From positions 24,962,938 through 25,026,937 of the forward strand of contig CP154957.1 in the NCBI GenBank assembly GCA_039621445.1: a stretch of DNA of 64,000 nucleotides, given 5' to 3'. This document shows positions 41,551 through 53,109 of the stretch, piece by piece; positions within the stretch are counted from its first letter, which is position 1; each line of letters begins with the position of its first letter. This stretch comes from Euglena gracilis (Eukaryota; Euglenida; Euglenophyceae; Euglenales). The translations under genes were made by a program, and so were the position numbers. The notes under the pieces are model-generated. The model did no database searches. It was not told where the DNA came from and saw only the letters and a program-made list of their open reading frames with translations.

Positions 41551-44500
41551 CTAGTGGGTCAGAGCCTCGGGCTCGGGCCCGAGGGGGGTAGTGGCGGGAT
41601 GGCAGGCGGGGGACGGGCACTTGTCGCTGTGCCCGGCGTCTCGCGACGCACACTCCCCGTCCTCCTCCTCCGGGCCCAGCAACGCCTCGAGGAGGGCGTC
41701 GGCTCGGGCGTGGGCGCCGTCCCGGGCAACGCCCTTCGTCTCCGGCACCACGAACCACACGAAGAGGAACGCGCCGGCGCAGATGGCACCGTACGTACCG
41801 AAGACCTGTGGGGGGGGGGGGACAGGGATGGTACGGGACACCGGCATGACTGGCTTGCGAAGCAGGCCCAATCCCAGCCGGCTGTGGCTGGGAAACCATC
41901 AGCTAAAGGGGAGGAGGGAAGTCAAGGAGGTCGTGGTGTTTGTTCGGAAAAGCCATTTTCAACACTCCTCTTTTGACCCAACTTGCACTCAGGTGGCGCA
42001 TCTCGCACTAAAGTTTTTTTCTTTGTTGATGTGCGCATTTGCGCAAATCGACATTTTTGCAATTTCCTTGAAGCGCCGAAAGCACCTGGTGAAACAGCAA
42101 TATATGAGGTTCACACCTCATGATACAGGTTAAGAAACAAAAAGGTCTCAAAGCTCTCATCGTGACGAGATGTGTGAAACATCTGGAGCGGACAGGCTGG
42201 TGTTGTTGTCTGTGAAACAGGTGGGTTGTACACCCTGGCAGTTACGATGATAGATTTTGATATGTCTGTGCTGCCTTTAACTGCAGGGTGATGCACACCT
42301 GTTTGAATGGGACGGACTTGCCACCATTTGGACAACGTGATGTGATGGTAAATTAGGCGACGATTGTGGCATAAAAAAACTTTCCAGAACTCTGCCGCTA
42401 TCAGACGGATCAAAATGTGTGTCTGGCGATGGAACACTAACGTGACAAATTTATGAAATGAGGGTCGATGTGCGCAAATGCGCACACCAACCACATTTAA
42501 ATTTTGTGCGCACATCGACCATTTGTGTATTTGTAGATGGTCGATGTGCGCAAATGCGCACATCAACCACATACAAATAAATAAGTGGAGGATGTGCGCA
42601 AATGCGCACACCAACCATTTGCACAAATGCAAATGTGGTTGGTGTAAACAATTGTGTGAATGGTTGGTGTGCGCATTTGCGCACATCAACCACGTGAAAT
42701 TTGAGAAATATGCTCACATTTTTTATATTACCACACGAAACAGAACACCTGCCTTTTCTTGAATATAGAAGGAAAATTGTTCAAGGATTTTGAATTGGTA
42801 CCGACTGCAATGTGTGACAAAGAACGGTGTCTTGTAAATGCTCCTTTGTTTGACCAGTGCTCTTCATCCTTAACAGTTGATGTGTGCACTAGCGCACACC
42901 GACCATTGTGGGCACAAAAATTTTGAAGACTGTGTGGTGACGAAAATTCTGGTTTTTATATTATGTGAAACGTGCAGCAGGACACACTGTATGACAGGAG
43001 AAAGTTTGTCCTCTCCAAGGGCAAATTTGCATGCCTTGTCTCCAACCAGTACAACCGATCATTTTCGCGCCATCAGTTTGGAAGTTGCACGGGAGGAATT
43101 GATGACGCGTAACCCCCCCAAGGTTGCTGGACACTTTTCTTAAAAAAAAAAACAACGACTTCCAGAATTTGATAATTACGTGCGTGTAATCTTCCTGTTT
43201 CCTCGGTCGGGAATCGTTTTTCCGCTTTTGCCTCAATGATGCCTCGTTTTTTCCTCAGAAAACGTGCAACATACCAGTTTTTGTGCACAATATCAGGGTG
43301 TTAAATCCCATTACTTTCACGCAACCCAACCAAGTGCAAACATTAAATATTCTCTCCCTCCAAAACAATGAGTTTTATGGCCACATTTAAGACGCTCCCA
43401 TTTTCCATTGTTTCCATGGACCAGCAGCTTGCCCGTCCCCCAGTCTGCCGTCCTGGTTGTGGGGGATAACAATGCCACCTCGGTGGATGCTGCTCAACCG
43501 GGGGGTTTATTGGTGGCCTTGTGGATGCTTAAATGCGACCCCCCATCATCACCTGATGAGACTGGTGCAGCAAAACACAAGCCAGGGGGCAAGTGGCAAG
43601 GGTTTTCAATGGCCACCCCTTGCCCAATCAGCGCCGTTGCACGTGTGCCAGGACGTGCTAGTAGCGGGCAACCCACTGGAGGTCTACAGTCTCCACATGG
43701 ACCTGGACGTGTCACTGGGCCAGAATCGACCGTAAAACATCCCCATGGTTGAGGAGAGTGTTTGGCAGCTGAGTAAGTTGCACACCGAAGGAGCCATTGC
43801 AGGTGGCGTTTGGCGTCGTGTTTGATGTGTTCTGTTTGAAATTTTGCTATCGTGATCGGTGTGCGCAAATGCGCACATCGTCATGGTGTGCCCATTTTGC
43901 ACTCCGACGACGTCCATCTTTACGCACATGGTTGGTGTTTAAAAGTGTGCAAACGCCGACCACGTGCGCATTTGCGCAAACCGACCACTTTGTTTATTTG
44001 TTTATTTGTTTATTTGTTTATTTGTTTATTTGTTTATTTATTTGTTTAGTTTATTCTGACCTGGCACTGATACATTTTTTTTCAGTGCAGTTCTGTCTGT
44101 TTTTCGGTGCAAAGCTGTGTTGTAAGCTCTTACAGTTGTTTTTGTTTCAAAAGGCTCTCGGCAGCGAGGTCCGTTCACGTTCCATGATATTTGATCGCAT
44201 CCCCTTTCACAAATGGACGTGAGGACGGTTTGCGCAAATGCGTACATGTGGTCGATGTGCGCATTTGCGCAAACCGACCTCATCTTCTGTCCAAAAATCA
44301 CGGTATTTGTCACATCACCGTCAGCCGTGTAAATTCCCAGGAATTTGTGGCCGTTCTTCGGGGGAACTGTACAATGGTCGATGTGCGAAAAGTGTAATTT
44401 GTGTGATCCCCTCTCTCATTTCATCACGATACAAATTGGCCGGACACATCCCCACTTCAAGTTTGGTGGGGACTCGCGACCCTCCCCTCCTCTTCAAACC

Positions 44501-47500
44501 ACTTTCCCTTCACCCTGTACGGGCCTTCACAAAATCCCCAGGCATGCCGTCCTTTCTGCATCCTTGGCCGGCGGTGTGATTGGACCCACCCTAGCCCCCC
44601 ACCCCAGTCCTTGTTCCCTGAGCTCCGGCAAATGCACAAAAACACAAGTCTGAGGCCGGCAAAAACAAGAAAGTGCGTCAAAACCCCCGGAGGGAGCCGG
44701 CCAGGCCAGGGTCGCCAACAGCCAGCGAGGAGAGAGCCGCATTGCACAAAAGGGGGGGAGGTGGTACCGGGGTTTTGGTGCTTTTGTCGGTATTTTTTCA
44801 CTTTGGGGGGTGTAGGTCCGGGGGTTTTCGTGGCATGCCGACCACCAAAACAACTAAAAACGCGGAATACGCGGGACCGCCGGGGCCAAAAATGGAAATT
44901 CAGCTGGATTTGTTATCCACCTGCTCCCTCTCCCTCTCACCCCTTGCTTTGCCGGTGCCAAAATAAAAAAAAATTGGTCGATTTGCGCAAATGCGCAAAT
45001 TGACCAAAAAATCCTTAAGTGCGAGATGTGCCGCCTAAGTTGCAGGCTATGTCTTAAGGATCCCCGGGGGGGAGGGGGGATGGGCTGGCTGCAGCCCCTC
45101 CCCCCCCCCCAGTGTGGGGCAGCCTCCGGCTTTCCCCACCCCCATCCCCACAGAAAATCACTAAACCTAAACCAGTCCTCTATTTACCAACCCACCTGCC
45201 AGCCCATAGGGGGTGTGACCTTCCTTGAAAAGAAGCATGAACTCAATCCTTATCTGCAACAGAACATCCAACCCAAAACCATTGATAGACCAATTGACCA
45301 CTTTTCCTACAATGAATTTAGTGCCAAATGCTGTTTTAATTATTATTGTGACTTGTGTATTATTTAATTAATAATAATTGTGACATAATTTGATGCTTCT
45401 ATTCATCGGACAACAGAACATTATGGTATTTCGGATGAGTTTTTTGTATCAACCACCTCCTGAGTTTCCAAAAAGATCATATTTTTCTTCACATTTTTCC
45501 TTGTGAATGGGGAAGTTATTTGGACATACCTTTTCGGCCTTCCCCCCTGCAAAATTATCTCGGCACATAAAGCTTTAGGGCACTGAAAAGTTATTTAGTT
45601 TACCATCAATTCAGCTCCCCCTTCCCCAGTGATGTGATCCCGAGCAAGCTCTGGGGTCCGGGGTCTGGAAGAGGGCACACCGCCGCTGGGGAGAGGGCCT
45701 CGCGGAGGACGGGGAAGCTGAGGCACACGGTGACGTTGGCCAGCCAGTTCGTCATCCAGGCCGCCCCGATGCCCAGCGACCGCCGGGGCAGCGGGAACAC
45801 CTGCGGAGGAGGTGGCGGATGGCCCCCAGCAGGGGCTTTTTTAAGACCGGGGGGGGAGGGTGTCAGCACCCACCCACCCACCCCCTGGGGTTGGGGCCCC
45901 CCCGGGGGAGGGGGGGGGGTCCCGGGGGACCCACCCACTTTTGCCTGAAAGTGGCCAAAATGCTAAAAATAGCACCGTTTTCAAAATTTTCGGCACCTTC
46001 GGCGCCAAAAATGACATACCCACCTCCCCAGATAGAACAGGGTTGGATTTGGCCGACTTGTTGGAGACCTTGGCAACTAGCTAAAAACCCCGGGGTTGCC
46101 GAGGGCCACCGAAAACAAAAGGAGTAAACCGCAGAAAACACGCACAATTTTGCACACCTCTGCCGCAATGATGAAGGGCAGTGGTCCCAGAGACAGCGAG
46201 AACATCACCCGGAAGAGCAGCATGCTGCTCGCAGGGCGGCCCTGACCGGATTCCATTGGGAGGTGTGCCTGCGTTTGTGGCATGTTTGTGTCAGGCAATC
46301 GAAGCAGGATACCAGTCCTCAAGGAGACTCCAATAACTTCCTAATCCGCGATCGGCAGGAGGACGATCAAACGGGAAATGATGCAAACTCCACGGCAGCT
46401 GCCTTTTGCGAAAAGAGCATTCTGAGTTCATTTGGAAATTGGTTGGGCATAGGTTGAGCATTTCATGGGCAAGCTTGGGAGTACGTTCCAAACCCTGAGA
46501 GGTCAGACGGCCGCTCTGGTGACCACAAGCGACCCACGACGGCGCCAGCCACGCGTCCTGCGAGGCAGAAACACCTTAGGAACCGCGACAGCTTGTGAAA
46601 GAAAACTTCCTTTCAGCTTGTTCCGTTTTAAATGGTCGTCGGGACAGTGCTGGCATATGCATACCACCCCCCCCCTGCACTTGTGTTGGCGCACACGTTC
46701 CATTGGACACCTGCCACAATTCCGGAACGGTGGAGGCTGCCAGCAGCGCGTGGGCCACCGCCATCCCCGTGATGCCGAACAGCGCCAGCGGGCGACGGCA
46801 GCGACGGGTGCGCCAAACTCGGGTCGCGGTTCAAAGGGTGTTCACTGGCACATGTCCACAAACCCAGCCGGGATTTGCACCATTAGATGTCTGTGAGACT
46901 GAGAGACAGCCGGCTTGATAGGCTCTGCATGGTTGCCGGGGGAATTCAGGAGGTGTCTGACGCCGCCATTCTGCGCTGAAAGTCTTCACACGGTTCTCCT
47001 CCGAAAGCCCCCGGCGGACCGGCGACTGGCCGCCGGCCCACGCGGTCCACCACAGTCAGGGTGGCGAAGTACACCAGCAGTTGCACGAAGCCCACGCCGG
47101 ACGTGAGCAGCATCGCCTCTGCGGACGCGTGTTGGCATTTGGTGAAGACAGGGGGGGGAGGGCGGGTTGGGAGGCCTTCTGGGCAGGTGCCCCACAGATT
47201 CTCATCTCCCACTCCAAAAAGAACCCGTCGATCACCAAAACAGCTGGAAGCCGAAAATGGACCACCAAAAGAAAACGCACAACTTCCCTCCCCCAAAAGT
47301 GACTGACCCCATTGAGTGAGGGTGGGTGACGGGTTCAGGGGACAACGTGGGCGCGCTCGACTGGTGTTGTCATCGAGATGACAATACCAGTGAAAACGGA
47401 TGTGGTGGGGTAAACCATGCAAGAATGAGCCTAGTGATAGTGACAGTGGTAGAGTTTGAAACACAAGAACACACCGCGGTCAGTAAACCCACCCTCCTTG

Positions 47501-50500
47501 AGGATCATGGCGCTGTAATATATCACAACGTTCACCCCAGCCCCTTGCTGTAGCATGTGCAGCCCCGCCCCGACTGCCAGCGCATGCCAGAATCCCAGGA
47601 CCCCTGCCGCATCCTACAAGCAAAAAAAAGTGAGGTACAAGAAACGGGGGAGTGGTGGTAAAATACTTAACCAACCCGGGGCGGTGCTGCTCCATACATG
47701 TCATTACACCACCAGGTTGAACAGGTGGATGAATCAACGATGCACAGGTGAACGACTGCACGCACACATGCACACACACGCACACGCACGCACACACACA
47801 CACACACACACACACATGCACACACACGCACACGCACACACACACACAAGTACGCGCACACACACACATGCAATCGCGCGCATGCACGTACTCACTCACG
47901 CATGCACAGGCACACACTCGCACGTCTGCGTGCACATAAAATAGACAAACACAAAACTAAACACCAAAGGCAGGACCTGAGGCACCCTGCTCGTCAGGCT
48001 GCCACACTCGCTGTGCCCACTGACATCACACTGCGGCACCGACTCCAGGATGCCACGGCGGAGGTCGGCGATCTCCCGGTCCACCCACGCGGCCCGGTGG
48101 GGGTGAGGGGCGTACATCCTCTCCAGGGTGTGCCGCGCCTCCGCCTCCCTGGGGGGCCCAGGGCGGGTTGAATGGTGTGGATGAGCCCCCAGCCAGCAAC
48201 GATTGGCATGATCAGAAAAGACGGGGTAGTGAATACCACCTCCCTCCCCACAAATGACACCCCCCCATCAGTGACACCCCCGTGAAAAAAATGTGTTGAA
48301 ATTGGCAGGCAGGCTGAATTAAAAAAAAAAAACGGAAAATGAAAACCTGATCCTCCAAAACGTCCAAAAATGCAATAAAATTTGCAACATACAATTGGGG
48401 TCCTATTTTATATCCATCGCAATGGCAGTTTTTGGACAATGGGGATGTCTTGTGGGGGGGGGGGGGCGGTACAGGGGTTGGAGGATGGATGGAGCGTCGT
48501 GGGGAGGGAGGGGGGAGGATGCAACGATGCAACAAGACACCTCAAAGCACGTCATCCAAAAAAAAAAGGAAAACATACAAAAATACAGTTGCATGAACAT
48601 TCCTTTCAGACACGAAATTTTGGAAGGAAATCTGGCTGGAAAAAGGTGCTGGCTCCAAAATAAGTTGCTCCCACCAGGGGGAGAGGGCAGAACGGGATAA
48701 GGCCAGGCCTTCTAGTTGCGGTTACCCGAAAACTGGAAAAAACCCCTTTCCACCTGGGTTGGGATTTGATTTGACGCCTGGGGGGAGTTCACAGCCATAA
48801 TGGGAGGAGGTGCTGGCTCGAACAAAGGCGCTGGTTGGCTTCCCCTCCACCCCAGGGTGGGGTGCCCTCGGCTGAAGGAATGAAGAAACTCCCTGCTTTC
48901 AAGCCACCCCCGAGTGTACAAATTTCTGCTTGAAAGGATCTATGTATTTCTCACCTCTTCTGAAAAAAAATCCATTACTCAACATTAAACGTCATTAAGT
49001 GCATGCTTTGAACCAAAAAAATATACACATGAGCAAAACAGTTACCTTGCACACGGCATTATAAGCCACTGCACAATGAAATACAAGTGCAGGCAACTGG
49101 CAATGATCCTGGCAACCAGGGTACTGCTCAATTACCCCCACGGGGGTCCAGCTCTTGGGCTGGCTGGAAAAAAGCTTCAACCTAACCCCCCCCCCGTGTT
49201 ATTGACCAGGGTCAAATTGGGCTAACAGAGCAGGGGGATCATTTTCCCCATACTTGGGCTCATATGCCACATAACTAGATAAATCATCCCAAAAAAAGAA
49301 CAACAACAAAAACCGGGTCCAACCATTCCTCACCAGAAGCGTGCTCGTCTGATTGTGAATCATCATACGAAGAAAACATTCTGTGGGAAAAAATTCCTCA
49401 TAGTGCATCCTTGAACCTAGAAAAAATTTCGGGGGAATCAGGTCGGGTCGTTGGGCTCAACAGAGCTTACTGCAAACTGCCCACCCGCAGCCCTGAAACT
49501 TCCAGATGAGCCCTGAACTTCCAGAGGGTTGTGGGGGTTATTGGGGGGGGGGGGGTGTCATTTGTAGCACAGCGATGCCCTTGTGTACATTTCCTGAGAC
49601 ACAACAACCAATTCAACATTGCGTCGTTCTCTCACCAATGGGACAGACATTCCGGCTGGCACTATATGCCCCAACGCCCACTTTTCATTTCCGCCTCACC
49701 CTCCAACCTTCAGGAACACATGCTCTCCAATGCATGTGGCCCCAGTGTGCTGACCGCCGACCTGGAGCCGGGATTCATTCTCTCCCAGGTGGGGTGCCAT
49801 TCTGGCCTTGCTCGTGGTGAGAGGTGGGGGCAGGCCCACCACGCACACGACTCCCGCGCATCCACCCCGCACTTCTCCGCAGCCCCCCCCCCCCAATTCT
49901 GCCACAGCCATCCACATCCACCGCGGGGGATTGCTGGCGTCCAGCTGGGGGGCACACCCCGGCGTCCCGGGCCGCCGCAGGCTGCGCAGCAGCAGCCAGC
50001 GGGGGGACTCAGGCAGGAAGCACTGCAGCAGTGGGGCCGGGCTGTGGCGTTGGGGTTGGGCCAGAGCCGGAGGCAGAAAGAGCGTCACCCGACGGAGCAT
50101 GGGCGGAATAAACACACGGCAAAGCGCCACACCAACGCGACCCAACAACACCCGATGATCGGCGACCCTCGGGAACCACACTCGGCCGGGGCCACCACAC
50201 GGAGTCAGAGGCGGGGTTGCCGGCCGGCCACAGCCTGGGCAGCATGAGGAAGGAGGGCAGCGCGGCCAGGCCCAGGATCCAGCGCCAACCGCCGGGGACG
50301 CCGCCCATGGCAAGCCCAGCGCCAGGGCTGCGAAGGCCAAGCAAGCGTCAACGATAACGCATTTGTGTGTGTCCAGACCCGAGAAAGAGAGAGCCGACCG
50401 CCACACGCCGGTCACACCGGAAGTGTCGGGCATGGAAGTGAAGCATCCACCCAAAAGAAAGGTCCTTCGAACGGAAAATACGCCGGAGGCGAGGTGGCCC

Positions 50501-52604
50501 TGCTCAAAGAGGTATGAGGACAGAATGCCGGAGGTCACCGCGAGAGGCGCCACCCCTGCGCACAGAGGGCGTTGGCGGAGAGCCGCTGCCATCGCGTGTC
50601 CTTCCACAGTAACGATGCGGAAGGGCAACGCCGGCCATGCATGCCACGGGCCAGCGCCAGGTGGAAGGCAAGACCCGGGGCCTGCCCACGCGGCAGACAC
50701 ACTCGCGACGGGGTGAGACAAGCAGGGGGCACCTCCGAAGAAGCCGCGGCGGTGCGATGGGACCAGCTCCCCGATGTACTTGTTGACCTCCGAGGAGGAG
50801 ATGCCGACCCCGACGCCCGCGCAGAACCGGAAGGCGACGGCGGGGGCAGGCTGCCGGGGAGGGGGGGCATGAATGCAAGGGGAATTGAACGTAGACCCTC
50901 GAAAACCACGAGGCGAAAAATTCAAACAAAGCGCAAGTTCGCATTCTGGGAGTGCAAGAAAAATGTGTGTCACAAAAAACATGATTGGCAATTTGGAGAA
51001 CATAATGCTACCAAAAATTGGCAAAAAAAACTGGAAGCAAGGAAAAGAAAAGACCCAAAAATGGACAAACATATTGGTCCCGAAATGCCAAATTTTCAAA
51101 GACAAAAACATTTCCCATCAGAAATCCAAAAATTAAGCAAGAAAGCAAAAAAACACATTTGAGATCCCTCGAACTGAACCGAGCGGACCCCAGCCTGAAC
51201 CCTCCCTCAAATGCAGACCCTGAAATAGACCCTCTCCCATCTCCGCCCTCATTCCCCAGTCCAGACCCAAACCTTTGGGTTTGGGGAAGCAGACATATGC
51301 CTTGGGACGCTACGGATCCAGCATCAGCAGCCTCCCCGGTGAGGGCGACGAGGGAGGGAGCAAGTGCCATGCCAAAGCGCCCCTGAGGCGGATGGGGAGG
51401 GGGACCGTTGGCTGCCGGTCAGGCACAGAGGACACCAGCGAACGGTAAGGCTTTGAATTCTGGGAACAGAAACGGCAAACGGCAGACTGCGGCCGCGAGC
51501 ATGGCAACGTGGGCCCACCACGCAGCCCGGCCCCACGCCTGGGAGGTAGAAGAGGTTGCTGCCCAGGAGCGACTTGCGGCGTCCGATGCGGTCCGACAGG
51601 AGGATGCAGCCCCCGGCGCCGGGGACGCCTGGCGGGCCCCGCACCGACACGCCGGTGTGTCTCACCCCCCCCCATTTTTTTCTCAAACAAATTAAACAAG
51701 GAGACCGCCGAGCTCCATCAAAAGTTGAAAGTTTGAATCCCGGCGGCAGCCACGTTGGATGACGAGGCAAGGAGACCCTGTCGGCTCCGTCCAGGGTCCA
51801 CGCCAAACCTCACGCGGCCACTCAGCCAGGCGGCCCCGGGGCGGCCCCCAGCATGGCCCCCACCAGGACGCTGGCCACCAGCAGCCCCTTGGTCCAGGGG
51901 TCCAGCCCGAACTCCTCATCGATGTACAGCAGGGCGGCGGTGATGGCGCCCGTGTTGTACCCTGAGCCCCGCCCGCCCACCGCAGCACAGGTTGGGGCAC
52001 CGCATTATGGGTTACAGGCTGCAGGCAGGGTTTTTTTGAGACCGGGGGGGAAGGGGGGAGGGGGTCAGCCCCCACCCCCCCACCCCCTGGGGTGCCCCCC
52101 CCCCCCGGACCCACCCACTTTTGCCCAAAAATGGCCAAAAATGCCAAAAATAGCACCTTTTTTCAAAAAAACCCCTGGCTGTGTGGGGGCCAAACTCTCA
52201 GTTGCTGACCTCCCCCTCTGGGAGAGGGTGGTGGACACTGTTGCACGGGCCTAAACACACCCAACCACTTTTGTTCTTCAAAAAAAAACCCACCCACAAC
52301 CCCCCCCCACCTGGGGGTCCATCCACCCACCCACCCATCCAAAACCGGCAGAGACCTCTACAAAGAAGGCCAGGCTGGACTGACCGATGGCTCACTCAAC
52401 CCCCAAGGTGCGGCCCTAACCCACCCACACTCTTGAAAACCCACCCCATGGGTGGCGCAGGAGCACACCGAAGAGGAAGCTACCGAGCACGGCGGTGGCC
52501 ACACAGCCGTAGAGGTAGCGGGAGACTGGCACGTCACCCTTCAGCCGCCTTTCAGCCGGCCCATCGGAGAGGAGGGGCCGCCGCTCCGGCTGGGCGGGGG
52601 CCAT
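41551..52604 (-). CDS. Sugar porter (major facilitator superfamily), 15 exons
   Basis: Exons 52469-52604, 51841-51961, 51544-51615, 51338-51380, 50733-50853, 50506-50555, 50241-50317, 49958-50023, 48040-48148, 47493-47613, 47032-47118, 46729-46793, 46158-46241, 45681-45800 and 41551-41805 sum to 1527 nt: 508 aa plus stop, typical for the family. It should import sugars by proton-coupled or facilitated transport across the plasma or an organelle membrane. Motifs: L-F-G-Y-N-T-G in helix 1, S-D-R-I-G-R-R-K between helices 2 and 3, P-E-S-P-R-W-L-L after helix 6, Q-Q-G-A-G-V-N in helix 7, [14 protein letters not shown] in helix 10 and F-V-V-P-E-T-K-G near the C-terminus. Helix 7 has G-A-G instead of the common L-S-G. 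Five introns are nonconventional and nine GT-AG. The start is the ATG at 52604, before a basic leader and helix 1. Confidence 0.92.
42020..45010. repeat. Dispersed palindrome family in transporter intron 14
   Basis: At least eleven copies of a palindrome with core GTGCGCAAATGCGCAC and flanks TGGTCGAT/ATCGACCA. Copies lie at about 42027-42053, 42461-42494, 42505-42521, 42536-42569, 42588-42617, 42663-42693, 42876-42906, 43855-43882, 43956-43989, 44221-44284 (two), 44372-44392 and 44973-45006. They occur nowhere else in the window that I can see. Confidence 0.85.
43988..44055. repeat. (TTTGTTTA)n tract
   Basis: About eight TTTG/TTTA units directly after one copy of the intron palindrome. Confidence 0.9.
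45830..46092. mobile_element. MITE remnant, CAGGGGCTTTTTT family, in transporter intron 13
   Basis: It starts CAGGGGCTTTTTTAAGACCGG and ends near CTAAAAACCCCGG. It shares the GACCCACCCACTTTTG, ATGCTAAAAATAGCA and CTTCGGCGCCAAAAAT blocks with the copies at 24799 and 52026. No target duplication is preserved. Confidence 0.55.
46794..47031 (-). other. Nonconventional intron, transporter intron 11
   Basis: CGGC|GGCCAGTCGCC...GTCGCTGCCGTC|GCCCG. CAG at +4 and CTG at -8. Removal restores [12 protein letters not shown]; no AG lies at the 3' boundary. Confidence 0.85.
47758..47935. repeat. (CA)n microsatellite
   Basis: CA and CACG repeats in transporter intron 9. Confidence 0.9.
50024..50240 (-). 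other. Nonconventional intron, transporter intron 7
   Basis: ATGCT|GCCCAGGC...CACTGCTGCA|GTGC. CAG at +4, CTG at -8. Removal gives [15 protein letters not shown] neighbouring CTG would shift the 3' end by one codon; a CAG|TGC conventional acceptor is also nearby, but no matching donor keeps the family spacing. Confidence 0.65.
50318..50505 (-). other. Nonconventional intron, transporter intron 6
   Basis: CTCTTT|GAGCAGGGC...GCCCTGGCGCT|GGGC. CAG at +4 and CTG at -8, extended to CAGGGC/GCCCTG. Removal gives [16 protein letters not shown]. Confidence 0.75.
50854..51337 (-). other. Nonconventional intron, transporter intron 4
   Basis: CTCACC|GGGGAGG...CCTCCCCGG|CAGCC. GAG at +4 pairs with CTC at -8, extended to GGGGAGG/CCTCCCC. 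Removal keeps the frame into [12 protein letters not shown]. Confidence 0.75.
51381..51543 (-). other. Nonconventional intron, transporter intron 3
   Basis: TACCT|CCCAGGCG...CGCCTCAGGG|GCGC. AGG at +4 pairs with CCT at -8, extended to AGGCG/CGCCT. Removal gives [16 protein letters not shown]. Confidence 0.75.
51616..51840 (-). other. Nonconventional intron, transporter intron 2
   Basis: GCCGC|CCCGGGG...CCCCGGCGC|CGGGG. GGG at +4 pairs with CCC at -8. Removal gives [20 protein letters not shown] alternative adds residues not seen in the family. Confidence 0.7.
52026..52177. mobile_element. hAT-like MITE, short copy, in transporter intron 1
   Basis: 152 bp with ends CAGGGTTTTTTTGAGACC and CAAAAAAACCCCTG; flanks GCTGCAGG and GCTGTGTG share 5/8. 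Interior blocks are shared with the copies at 24799 and 45830. Confidence 0.55.
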
Positions 52605-53109
52605 CCTGGGACGGAGGCCGCGCCCCTCACGCTATCGCACTGCCGCCCGCGAGACGCCTCTGCGCGACAGGTGTGGTGCAGGACAGGCTGACAGCGTGGT
52701 GCAGGACAGGCAGGGGACGGAAAGGTCAGACACGACCAGTGCACACTCATCACAGGTTGGTGCCGACAACCAGCATCGCAGGCGGGTTCCTCTTTGGCCC
52801 GCGCAGCTCCAAAAACAAACTCTGGGTGAATAGGTGGGGGCATCGTTTTCCGGCAGATGCCCCATCATCACGCACAAGCTGCAACGAAGCCAATGCGGTT
52901 CAAAACAAAAATCCCAAACCCCCGGCCTGCCAATAGTTTCGTTTCCGCACGGGAGTGCCGCTGACTTGCATCGCCCATCGGCACGCAGTGGGACACAGCA
53001 GCGAGAGCTGGGCAAATGCGATGCGTCTGGGGTCTGGAACGGGGCCACAGGGAGGTGGGGGGCGCCCCGTGCGCTGGATCGTGGCGGGGGAGGGAAGAGT
53101 GCATTGCGG

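Noticed and set aside
42451-42762. Cys/His-rich repeated peptide frames that look like zinc-finger repeats
   Set aside because: They are readings of the repeated DNA palindrome and appear on both strands; no real gene structure.
42020-45010. CRISPR array
   Set aside because: Repeats are palindromic but spacing is irregular (30 bp to 1 kb), there are no uniform spacers or cas genes, and the region is a eukaryotic intron.
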